A stretch of 64,000 nt of DNA from Lachnospiraceae bacterium (GTDB lineage: Bacteria; Bacillota; Clostridia; Lachnospirales; Lachnospiraceae): assembly GCA_024404675.1 (NCBI GenBank), contig JAKSPO010000007.1, forward strand, positions 1 to 64,000, read 5' to 3'. Position numbers and translations under genes: made by a program. Within the stretch, counting starts at the first letter, position 1. Each line of letters begins with the position of its first letter. The notes below the pieces were generated by a model, which did no database searches, was not told where the DNA came from, and saw nothing but the letters and a program-made list of their open reading frames with translations. Below, piece by piece: positions 31,135-38,671 of the stretch.

Positions 31135-32516
31135 AAGTTATTTCTGTATATTTTCGTAAGATAGAACGCACACATGGAGGCGGAAGCGACCTCTGCAATC
31201 GGGTAGCTGAGCCATACCAGATCGATATTTTTAAGCACAAGGCCCATAAACAATGCGACCGGCAACAGAATCACAACCTGACGGCATATCGAAACGATCA
31301 TGCTGTACAAGCCGTTTCCGAGTGCCTGGAAGACCGAGATGGTGATGATGGAGAACCCGGCCACAAGAAAATGCAGGCTGATAAGCCTCAGGCAGGGCTC
31401 GCCGTAGCGAAGAAGCTCGGGAAGTGCTTCGGGCTTACAGAACATTGCAAGCAGAGGCTTCGGAAATACTAAGAATACTACGGTACCGATTGCCATGATG
31501 CAGGTAGCAATCATGTAGCTTAGCTTCATGGTATCAAAGATACGCTTCTTGTGTCTTGCACCGTAGTTGAAGGCGATGATCGGAACCATTCCGTTGTTCA
31601 GACCGAAGATCGGCATGAAGATGAAGCTTTGCAGCTTGAAATAAATACCGAAGGCGTTCACGGCAACCTGCGAGAAGCCGTTCAGAAGCTTATTCAGAAC
31701 GAAGGTTACGACCGAAGAAATTGCCTGCATGATGATGCTTGGAATACCGACACGGTAGATCGTGCGGATGATGCTTCCCTGCACGCGGAAGCCACGGAAG
31801 GAAAGGCTGATTTCGGTATTCTTCTTTACATTTAAAATGATTGCAAGCGTCATGGCAACCCACTGTCCGACAACGGTAGCGAGTGCGGCACCCTTGGCAC
31901 CCATAGCGGGGAAACCGAGCTTACCGAAGACGAAGATGTAGTCAAGAGCGATATTCAGAAGCGCACCGGAGGTCTGCGTGATCATGGCATAGAAGGTCTT
32001 GCCGGTAGACTGGAGGAGTCGCTCTAACGTAACCTGCATGAAAAGTCCGAAGCCGAACATCGTAACAATCCGAAGGTAGTCCCGACCGTAACGGATGATT
32101 GCCTCGCATGCTTCGGGGTTCTCACGAAATTCCTTCGCGGAAATCTGCAGGCGATAGAAGGGCTCGGCAAGGAATAAGCCAAGCATTAAAAAGACCAGAG
32201 CGGCACAGCCTGCAAGGAAGATACCGTGGGTAGCTGCCTGGTTGGCGGACTCGCGATCCTTACGTCCAAGGCTGTAGGAAAGAAGCGCGTTGATACCGAC
32301 GCCGGTTCCTGCGGCAATGGCAATCATCAGGGACTGTGCGGGAAATGCCATAGTGACGGCAGAAAGAGCATTCTGGTCAAACTTTCCGACGAAGATGCTG
32401 TCTACAATGTTGTACATGGCCTGCATCAGCATGGAAAGCACCATCGGTGCAGCCATAGTAATCAGCAGCCTGTTTACGGGCATGACGCCCATTTTGTTCT
32501 CTTGTGTTTTGTTCAT
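31116..32516 (-). CDS. MATE family efflux transporter
   Basis: A 466-aa protein with 12 predicted membrane helices in two similar halves (MAAPMVLSMLMQAMYNIVDSIFVG and VGIPSIIMQAISSVVTFVLN), typical of cation-coupled MATE drug/sodium antiporters. Its conserved sites include GLFMQVTLERLLQSTGK and PIFGLNNGMVPIIAFNYGA. ATG 32516 has only a weak GCGAGG ribosome site. It has its own good promoter and a terminator shared with the SPFH operon. Substrate unknown. Confidence 0.93.
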   Translation of the reverse strand: MNKTQENKMGVMPVNRLLITMAAPMVLSMLMQAMYNIVDSIFVGKFDQNALSAVTMAFPAQSLMIAIAAGTGVGINALLSYSLGRKDRESANQAATHGIFLAGCAALVFLMLGLFLAEPFYRLQISAKEFRENPEACEAIIRYGRDYLRIVTMFGFGLFMQVTLERLLQSTGKTFYAMITQTSGALLNIALDYIFVFGKLGFPAMGAKGAALATVVGQWVAMTLAIILNVKKNTEISLSFRGFRVQGSIIRTIYRVGIPSIIMQAISSVVTFVLNKLLNGFSQVAVNAFGIYFKLQSFIFMPIFGLNNGMVPIIAFNYGARHKKRIFDTMKLSYMIATCIMAIGTVVFLVFPKPLLAMFCKPEALPELLRYGEPCLRLISLHFLVAGFSIITISVFQALGNGLYSMIVSICRQVVILLPVALFMGLVLKNIDLVWLSYPIAEVASASMCAFYLTKIYRNNLKGLPD

Positions 32517-32548
32517 AATAAAGCCTCGCTAATATTTTCGACTGATTC

Positions 32549-32577
32549 ATAATAATTGTGGCAAATTTTATTGTCAA
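32549..32577 (-). promoter_or_regulatory. Promoter of MATE gene
   Basis: Read on the minus strand: TTGACA (32572-32577), 17 bp, TATTAT (32549-32554). About 33 bp lie between the -10 and the start codon. Confidence 0.75.
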
Positions 32578-32628
32578 GTGTTATAATAATGGTCGACTGA
32601 ATATTTATACCCCCTTTGGAGGAGCGAA

Positions 32629-33669
32629 ATGAAGAAAATTTTGACTATGCTCTGTATTCTCAGCCTTGCGGCAGCCTGTCTTGCCGGATGCGGAAAGAAG
32701 ACGAGCGATATTACTCTCGGACAGTATAAGGGTCTTAAGTATAAGAAGGCTACGATTGAGGTAAGCGATTCGGACCTGCAGGCTATTGTTGAGAGTATTC
32801 AGAAGAGCTACATTACCTATGAGGAGATTCCCGAGCGTCAGGGTACGGAAGTAAAGAAGGGCGATGTTCTGAACATTGACTATTCCGGTATGCTTGATGG
32901 AGAGACGACTCCCTTTAACGGCGGTACCGATAAGGGTGCACACCTTGAGATTGGCTCCGGCGCATTTATTCCCGGCTTTGAGGACGGCTTGATCGGTAAG
33001 ACCGTTGGCAGCAAGGTTGTAATCAGCCTGAATTTCCCGGAGCAGTATTATGCAGAGCTTGCGGGCAAGAAGGTATCCTTTGCCGTTACTATCAATGCGG
33101 TTGAGAAGAAGAATGTTCCGGCAATTACGGACGAGCTGATTGCAAAGTATACGGAGAATCGTTTCACGACGGTTGACGCATACAAGGCATTTGCCAAGGA
33201 ATATATGCTTGCGCAGAAGGAAGAGGCCTTCAAGACGACGCTTCGTACCAACCTGGTCGGAGAGGTTGTTAATGCGACCAAGTTCGGCAAGCTTGACCAG
33301 GAGAAGCTGGACGGCTATTACAATGATCTGATCACCTACTATACATCGCTTGCAGCGAAGAACAACCAGACGCTTGATGCATATGCGGCTGCAAACTTCG
33401 GAAAGAGCGGCGAGCTGTTTTATGCTGAGGTGAAGGCGGCTGCCGAGAAGACGATGAAGGAGGAGCTGGTGCTTCAGGAGATCATCGTTAAGGAGAAGAT
33501 TGTTCTTTCCGATGCGGATTATAAGAACTTCCTTCCCGAGTATATGGAGCATTACGGTTACAAGGATCAGGCAGCCTTTGAGGAGGCTTACACCGTGAAC
33601 CGAATCCGCCAGAGCATGTTATATGATCTTGCGATGAAGTTCATCGTTGACAATGCTATCGCAGAGTAA
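32629..33669 (+). CDS. Trigger-factor-like FKBP prolyl isomerase lipoprotein
   Basis: A 346-aa lipoprotein: lipobox LAGC with C21. Residues about 28-62 resemble the start of a trigger-factor PPIase linker (ITLGQYKGLKYKKATIEVSDSDL), about 75-155 are an FKBP domain (GDVLNIDYSGMLDG, IPGFEDGLIGKTVG), and 160-346 match the trigger-factor C-terminal chaperone arms (PAITDELIAKYTENRFTTVDAY, MLYDLAMKFIVDNA). The N-terminal ribosome-binding domain is absent. So it should fold or isomerise proteins outside the membrane, in the role PrsA plays elsewhere. GGAGGAG-type site precedes the ATG. Confidence 0.9.
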   Translation: MKKILTMLCILSLAAACLAGCGKKTSDITLGQYKGLKYKKATIEVSDSDLQAIVESIQKSYITYEEIPERQGTEVKKGDVLNIDYSGMLDGETTPFNGGTDKGAHLEIGSGAFIPGFEDGLIGKTVGSKVVISLNFPEQYYAELAGKKVSFAVTINAVEKKNVPAITDELIAKYTENRFTTVDAYKAFAKEYMLAQKEEAFKTTLRTNLVGEVVNATKFGKLDQEKLDGYYNDLITYYTSLAAKNNQTLDAYAAANFGKSGELFYAEVKAAAEKTMKEELVLQEIIVKEKIVLSDADYKNFLPEYMEHYGYKDQAAFEEAYTVNRIRQSMLYDLAMKFIVDNAIAE

Positions 33670-33706
33670 ATGAGCCGGTATCGGCATAGGAATTGCATAT
33701 TCTAAA

Positions 33707-33745
33707 GAAAAGGGCGGTTCTCCGTGGGGAGAATCGCCCTCATTT
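33707..33745. terminator. Bidirectional terminator
   Basis: AGGGCGGTTCTCC pairs with GGAGAATCGCCCT, flanked by A-rich and T-rich ends. It serves the FKBP lipoprotein and the convergent CotH gene, whose stop is at 33745. Confidence 0.85.
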
Positions 33746-36147
33746 TATCGCGTCTCTTCGAACTGCATCGTGAAGAGATTTCTTTTAAAGGTATATCCGA
33801 CATGGGAGTTCGGAACATAAGCGGAATCAATCGTCCTGCCGGAGGCATCCTTAAGCGTAATCGTCTCGCCTTCGGAGAGATTGAAGATGGTCTTTCGCTC
33901 CTTTTCGGGATCGACATCGGTGTTATTGCAATATACGGTAATGCTTTCGCCGGCCTTAATCACATCGCCGTCTGCGAAGCGGTAATCGTAGCTGCCGTCG
34001 GAAAGGATATAGCCGCTAAGCGAGACATCACTTGCGGTCACATTGGTGATGGTAACGGAGTCATCGGTCCTTGCAAGGAAGGAAGAGATATAAAGCGTAT
34101 CCACCGGAGCATCCTTTACGTGAAGTGTGATATTGACGAGCCCGCGCTTGACATCCTTGCCGGTAATCGTAAGGCGCGGAGTCCGAACCTCTGTGCCGTT
34201 CACCTCCCAGTAATCGAATGCTTTTCCGAGTCGGTATACGGCGGAAATCACTGTTTCGTAATCGGTAAAGTATACGCCGTTAACCTTGGAACCTTCCTTG
34301 GCGGTGAAGCTGTTTACAACAAGCCGCGCACCGCTATCACCGAGTACATTCAATGTATACTTGGTACCGCTTAACGAGAGGTTGAATTTCAGGTAATCGG
34401 CGGAGCGGTCGGCACGTCTTGAGGCAAATGTGTTGATGGCCTCGAGATTGTCCGGAAGCTGCCCTTCGTGTACCCAGGAGACATCCTCCTTACCGAGCCC
34501 GCGAAGAAAATCGTAGTAGTAGTGCATCTCGTTCGCACGATTCTTCGTAATTGCGTCAAGCTTAGATGCGATGGCCGAATAGGAAAGTGCACCGGCACCG
34601 TAATCAAGAGATTTCTTAATAAAATATTCCTTGCAATCGGGTCGCTCCATCAGCTTGATAAAAAGCGCGGAGCTGCGATCGCCGTTACCGAGAATCTGCT
34701 TCAAGGTATCATAGGAATTCAGAACCTCATCCTGCCCGTAAAGGCCGAGTGTATAGTCGATGTCGTGCAGCAGATGACGCCAGCGCCCGTCGTAGGCACC
34801 CTCGCCGTACGGCTCGCCCGGTGCGGGAACGTAGCGATAACAGCGGACATTGTTGTTGGGCCAGTCCTTGTTGCAAAGATAGATGTTATAAGCCATGTAA
34901 TCGAGGTAACTGTTCACATCCATCCAGCTGCAAAGCTCGCGGTAATTGGTTTCGTTTCGAAGGTTCTTAGCGGCAAATTCCGCGTAGCGGCTGTTGAATT
35001 CATCGGCCTGCGCACCGGCCAGCTCATCGTCCTCGTCAACATGCATATGCTCATCGGTTCCTGCGAGAACAACGAATTCGCCCTCCTTATACTCGCCGTC
35101 TCCGGCTAACTTCTTGGCAGGGGAATCGCCGTATTTGTTCTTGAAGAATTCATCACAGTAGGAGGCGTGCAGCCAGTAGAAGCCGAAATATTCGCCGTTC
35201 ATGTAAGCAATTGCGGGAAATACGGGTTCGTAATCGTTAAAGCCCGCATCCTTTGCAAGCATCTGGTTCAATTCATCACGAACGAAGGCAAATCGGAAGT
35301 CGTTACCGCTTGCACGTAGCACGAACTTGTCATAGCGGACAATCTGTGCACCCTCTGCGTCGAGGAAGTCAAAGCAGTTTAAGTAGGTCGTTCCCGCTTC
35401 GGGAGAGTAGGACTTGCGGGCGAAGAATTTCAGTGATTTCTGCGAATTCTGGCGGTTGTACGCTCCATTGACACGGACACCGAGCTTCTGGTCGGTAATC
35501 AGGCTTCCCGAGCGGTTCAGAATCTCAACATTGACCGGACGTTCGCTTTCCATGCCGCGCTGCTCGTAGTTCAGGCCGAAGAGGATTCCGCTTGGTCCCT
35601 TTGTCAGGTCAGCGGGGTCACCGGAGATGCAGAAGATCAGCATGTTTTCATAACGGGAGTCCACGTATTTGCCGAGAATATAGCTGTGCACAAGTTCCTC
35701 CGATTCGGTACCGTCTTCATAGAAGGCGATGATGTGCACCGTGTGTACCTTCGGATCGTCGCCGCGTCCCGCCTGCAGGTCGATGCCCTTCTCGGGATCA
35801 TAGGTTGCGGTATGCGTTGTGGGTCTTGAACCATCAAGCGTGTAGTGAATGCTAGCTTCCTTGCGGGAGTAGATTTTAAGGGCGATTGCCTCTTTATAGA
35901 AATAGCTGTTATGGGAAAGCATAAGATCGGGCATCTCATCCGTGAACTGGAAGGTGTCGTCAGTATAATCAACCGTTGGCTTGCCGGGCGAAACCGGCTC
36001 GTCCCGTTCGGGCTCCTCGTAGATTTCGGGCGGTGTAACGGGCGGCTCCTTCTCGGGCCGATAGGTTGCGATGATCGTGACAATGATGCCGATGACTGCG
36101 AGAAAACCGGCAAGTCCGATAAAGCCTAGCTTATTATTCTTCTTCAT
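33745..36147 (-). CDS. CotH kinase family membrane protein
   Basis: An 800-aa protein with one N-terminal membrane anchor (residues 7-28), a Pro/Glu linker, a chitobiase-type FN3 domain (IHYTLDGSRPT, about 95-110), the CotH kinase-like core at about 160-560 (FVLRASGNDFRFAFVRDELNQML, ending in RWRHLLHDIDYTLG with the catalytic-type acid), and C-terminal parts with a lamin-tail-like beta sandwich (DVSLSGYILSDGSYDYRFADGDVIKAGE, about 690-760). CotH proteins are atypical kinases of the outer surface. It follows DUF4956 and VTC genes on the same strand; a hairpin before its start may lower its expression. Start after AGGAGG. Confidence 0.88.
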   Translation of the reverse strand: MKKNNKLGFIGLAGFLAVIGIIVTIIATYRPEKEPPVTPPEIYEEPERDEPVSPGKPTVDYTDDTFQFTDEMPDLMLSHNSYFYKEAIALKIYSRKEASIHYTLDGSRPTTHTATYDPEKGIDLQAGRGDDPKVHTVHIIAFYEDGTESEELVHSYILGKYVDSRYENMLIFCISGDPADLTKGPSGILFGLNYEQRGMESERPVNVEILNRSGSLITDQKLGVRVNGAYNRQNSQKSLKFFARKSYSPEAGTTYLNCFDFLDAEGAQIVRYDKFVLRASGNDFRFAFVRDELNQMLAKDAGFNDYEPVFPAIAYMNGEYFGFYWLHASYCDEFFKNKYGDSPAKKLAGDGEYKEGEFVVLAGTDEHMHVDEDDELAGAQADEFNSRYAEFAAKNLRNETNYRELCSWMDVNSYLDYMAYNIYLCNKDWPNNNVRCYRYVPAPGEPYGEGAYDGRWRHLLHDIDYTLGLYGQDEVLNSYDTLKQILGNGDRSSALFIKLMERPDCKEYFIKKSLDYGAGALSYSAIASKLDAITKNRANEMHYYYDFLRGLGKEDVSWVHEGQLPDNLEAINTFASRRADRSADYLKFNLSLSGTKYTLNVLGDSGARLVVNSFTAKEGSKVNGVYFTDYETVISAVYRLGKAFDYWEVNGTEVRTPRLTITGKDVKRGLVNITLHVKDAPVDTLYISSFLARTDDSVTITNVTASDVSLSGYILSDGSYDYRFADGDVIKAGESITVYCNNTDVDPEKERKTIFNLSEGETITLKDASGRTIDSAYVPNSHVGYTFKRNLFTMQFEETR

Positions 36148-36175
36148 GTGGGCCTCCTGAGTTAAGAATAGGAAA

Positions 36176-36202
36176 GCGGAGCCTCCTTAGGGAAGACTCC
36201 GC
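36176..36202 (-). terminator. Intra-operon hairpin before cotH
   Basis: GCGGAG (36176-36181) pairs with CTCCGC (36197-36202), with inner TCC/GGA pairing; TTTCC follows on the minus strand. It looks like a weak terminator or attenuator between DUF4956 and the CotH gene. Confidence 0.55.
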
Positions 36203-36215
36203 CGTAGATACTTGA

Positions 36216-36878
36216 TTATTCACCGGTGAATTCGACCAGTACGGTATTGCTTACGCCGTTCACTGCCTTAAGCTCCGACAGAAAAGGTGTGTCCTGACCA
36301 CGGAACTTAATCTGCACTGTAAGCTCGTTTTCGTCCTTGTAAACGGACTTATTCTTCAGGCGACCCTTGAGGGAGGTGACGATACGATTTACCTCCTCCT
36401 GCGCCTCATCGGTATAGCGGATGACAAGAAGATACGTGCCCTTTGCCGTGCGAAGCAGTGTCATCAGGATGTAGATGACTGCGATAAATACGGAACCGAC
36501 TACTGCGAAGGGAACCATGCCCGCGCCGGTCGTCAAGCCGACAACGACGGACCAGAACAGAAAGCCTACATCAAGCGGATCTTTGATTGCGGAACGGAAA
36601 CGGATGATACTTAATGCACCGATGGTTCCGAGTGACAACGCAACGCTTGAACTGATGGTCAGAATAATCATTGCGGTAATGATTGCAACGAGCACCAAAA
36701 GAATCGCGAAATTCTCACTGTAGCAGGCACCGCGGTAGAAGAAGCGGTACGTCAGGTAGATGATCGCGGCACACAGGACGGTAAATGTGAGGCAGGCGAT
36801 AATCTCAGCAGGCGTGGTGCTACTCAGGGAATCGGCCTGGCCCATCAGATTCTTAATTTCGGTAATGTAATCAGTCAT
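36216..36878 (-). CDS. DUF4956 membrane protein
   Basis: A 220-aa protein with four membrane helices in the first 145 residues (AEIIACLTFTVLCAAIIYL, NFAILLVLVAIITAMIILT, DVGFLFWSVVVGL, VPFAVVGSVFIAVIYILM) and a conserved GTIGALSIIRFRSAIKDP loop, the DUF4956 hallmark. The last 70 residues form a soluble domain (RIVTSLKGRLKNKSVY...KFRGQDTPFLSELKAV). DUF4956 genes are repeatedly found next to VTC-type polyphosphate polymerase and CotH genes; here it lies 17 bp from the VTC gene. Confidence 0.9.
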   Translation of the reverse strand: MTDYITEIKNLMGQADSLSSTTPAEIIACLTFTVLCAAIIYLTYRFFYRGACYSENFAILLVLVAIITAMIILTISSSVALSLGTIGALSIIRFRSAIKDPLDVGFLFWSVVVGLTTGAGMVPFAVVGSVFIAVIYILMTLLRTAKGTYLLVIRYTDEAQEEVNRIVTSLKGRLKNKSVYKDENELTVQIKFRGQDTPFLSELKAVNGVSNTVLVEFTGE

Positions 36879-36895
36879 GTGGGAATCTCCTCAAA

Positions 36896-37627
36896 TCATA
36901 AGATGATATAATTATTTTTCAGCTTGTCACAGCACATTACGAATTTGGAAACCGCAAGCTTCGGTGCACTTGTAGCAAGAAGCTGACGGATGTACATCGG
37001 AAAGGCATCGCCGTACTTGACTTCCATAACGACCTCGCGCTTTGGAAAGACCGGAGCCGTTACGAGCCGTTCGTCGAACATATCAAGTGTGTTCGTGCCC
37101 GCCGCAATCAGGCGGTCGAAGGTGATGCGAACCATAGAGAGCGGATGGGTAAATGCCTCGCGGTAATATTCTACGATTACCTTCGGGTTAAGCCCCTCCG
37201 AAAGATGAAGTCCGAGTACCTTTTTGCAAAGCGGGTCATCATAAGCGGCAAGCACCGAGAAGTCACCGGCTAGAATCGCGTCGTAGTCTGCCCTTGTGAG
37301 GCGTGCGTCGGTCTTGCAGATACGGTCCTCAATCTTCTCCTTGTTCTCAAGAATGATGTAGGAATCATCGTTGTTGTAGGCGCGGATACGAAACTTGTTC
37401 CGGTGTGCAACGCCGCTGTCCTTTTCGTAGTAGGCGTCGTTCTTCACCGTATCCATATACACGCTCCGAATCAGGTAGCCCTCGGGACCGGGCATATGCG
37501 GGTCCGGCGTCAGAATCCCTCTCACACGGGAGCGCAGCTCGATATATTGCGGATAAGTCAGAAGAATCTTGATCTCATGTCGTTTCTTACGTTGCGTGAG
37601 TGGATTCTCATAAAGCGTAATGGCCAT
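36896..37627 (-). CDS. VTC-domain polyphosphate polymerase
   Basis: A 243-aa triphosphate-tunnel protein of the VTC type, related to the yeast Vtc4 domain that makes polyphosphate from ATP. Tunnel-lining residues are visible: KKRHEIKILL near the start, YLIRSVYMDT, HRNKFRIRAYN, IILENKEK, VIVEYYREAF and VVMEVKYGDAFP. No membrane helix. It heads the operon, with its own promoter and Shine-Dalgarno-like GGGAGAATATGG. Polyphosphate synthesis is the family expectation; the bacterial VTC/DUF4956/CotH product is not established. Confidence 0.88.
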   Translation of the reverse strand: MAITLYENPLTQRKKRHEIKILLTYPQYIELRSRVRGILTPDPHMPGPEGYLIRSVYMDTVKNDAYYEKDSGVAHRNKFRIRAYNNDDSYIILENKEKIEDRICKTDARLTRADYDAILAGDFSVLAAYDDPLCKKVLGLHLSEGLNPKVIVEYYREAFTHPLSMVRITFDRLIAAGTNTLDMFDERLVTAPVFPKREVVMEVKYGDAFPMYIRQLLATSAPKLAVSKFVMCCDKLKNNYIIL

Positions 37628-37684
37628 ATTCTCCCTCGGAAAATGATGATTTCGGAAGCCGACCGGAGCCGGAAACCTGTATTT

Positions 37685-37713
37685 ATTATATTGATAATCC
37701 GCTAAAGTGTAAA
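37685..37713 (-). promoter_or_regulatory. Promoter of VTC operon
   Basis: Read on the minus strand: TTTACA (37708-37713), 17 bp, TATAAT (37685-37690). Confidence 0.8.
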
Positions 37714-37783
37714 GTCGTTACGATGTTTTTGCAAAAAAGATTCACACAACGTTCGCATTCTTTTGCATTTTCGGGAATCGGCA

Positions 37784-37812
37784 TTGTATCGGAGCGGAAA
37801 ATGTGCTATGAT
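37784..37812 (+). promoter_or_regulatory. Promoter of truA-GH115 operon
   Basis: TTGTAT (37784-37789), 17 bp, TATGAT (37807-37812). The rest of the 280-bp divergent region (37628-37908) shows nothing else clear. Confidence 0.7.
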
Positions 37813-37908
37813 TTATAATGAATAATTATTCGTATTTTGCGGGCCGAGGCTTTGACTATGCGCTGCTTGCGCCGTTTAGCAAAATATGAGTCAGGTGAGG
37901 AAAGAAAC

Positions 37909-38670
37909 GTGAAGAATATATGTGTGACGCTTCAGTATGACGGCAGTCGCTACGACGGCTGGCAGAAGCAGGGCAATACGGACAATACCATCCAGGGAAA
38001 GCTTGAGGCAATGCTTTCTAAGCTTTTCGAGCAGGAGATTGAGGTTCACGGCTCCGGCCGTACGGACGCCGGCGTGCATGCTGTCGGACAGACCGCCAGC
38101 TTTGCCGTGAATACCGTACTCGGACCGGCGAAGATTGCAGAGCAGATGAACAGCTATCTCCCGAAGGATATAAACGTGGTCGACTGTAAGATTATGGATG
38201 CCCGTTTTCATGCCCGTCTGAATGCGAAGCGGAAGACTTACAAATATCGTCTTTGCACCGGCAATGTGCGGCCGGTGTTTGGCAGACAGTATGTGCTCTG
38301 GCATCCGCAGGAGCTTGACCTTGCGGCGATGAAGAAGGCAGCGGCATATCTTGTCGGAGAGCATGATTTTCGGAGCTTCTGCGGCAACCGGCATATGAAG
38401 AAGTCGACAGTGCGAGAGGTTTACGAGGTAAGCTTTGAGGAAACCGTCCGTAAGGAAGGCGACGCGGAATACCCGGAGCTGGTGATTTCCTTTACGGGTG
38501 AGGGCTTCTTACAGAATATGGTTCGCATCATGGTCGGTACGCTTTTAGAAGTCGGAACCGGCGCACGTAAGCCGGAGGAGATGAAACAGATTCTCGACGG
38601 CAAGAACCGTGAGCTGGCCGGTGCAATGGCACCCGCACACGGACTTACGTTATGGAAGGTGGAATACTGA
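37909..38670 (+). CDS. truA: tRNA pseudouridine(38-40) synthase TruA
   Basis: TruA isomerises U38-U40 in the tRNA anticodon arm. The 253-aa protein has the catalytic Asp in GSGRTDAGVHA (about residues 48-58) and the conserved ICVTLQYDGSRYDGWQ, TIQGKLE, RFHARLNAKRKTYKYR and FTGEGFLQNMVRIMVGT blocks. Start is GTG 37909, with GAGG 8-9 nt upstream; upstream in-frame TTG and ATG codons lack sites and conserved residues. The GH115 gene begins one base after its stop, so the two are tightly coupled. Confidence 0.95.
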   Translation: MKNICVTLQYDGSRYDGWQKQGNTDNTIQGKLEAMLSKLFEQEIEVHGSGRTDAGVHAVGQTASFAVNTVLGPAKIAEQMNSYLPKDINVVDCKIMDARFHARLNAKRKTYKYRLCTGNVRPVFGRQYVLWHPQELDLAAMKKAAAYLVGEHDFRSFCGNRHMKKSTVREVYEVSFEETVRKEGDAEYPELVISFTGEGFLQNMVRIMVGTLLEVGTGARKPEEMKQILDGKNRELAGAMAPAHGLTLWKVEY

Positions 38671-38671
38671 T

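Noticed and set aside
37628..37908. Riboswitch or small RNA in the 280-bp divergent gap
   Set aside because: Only the two promoters are clear; no conserved aptamer-like elements or terminator were found.
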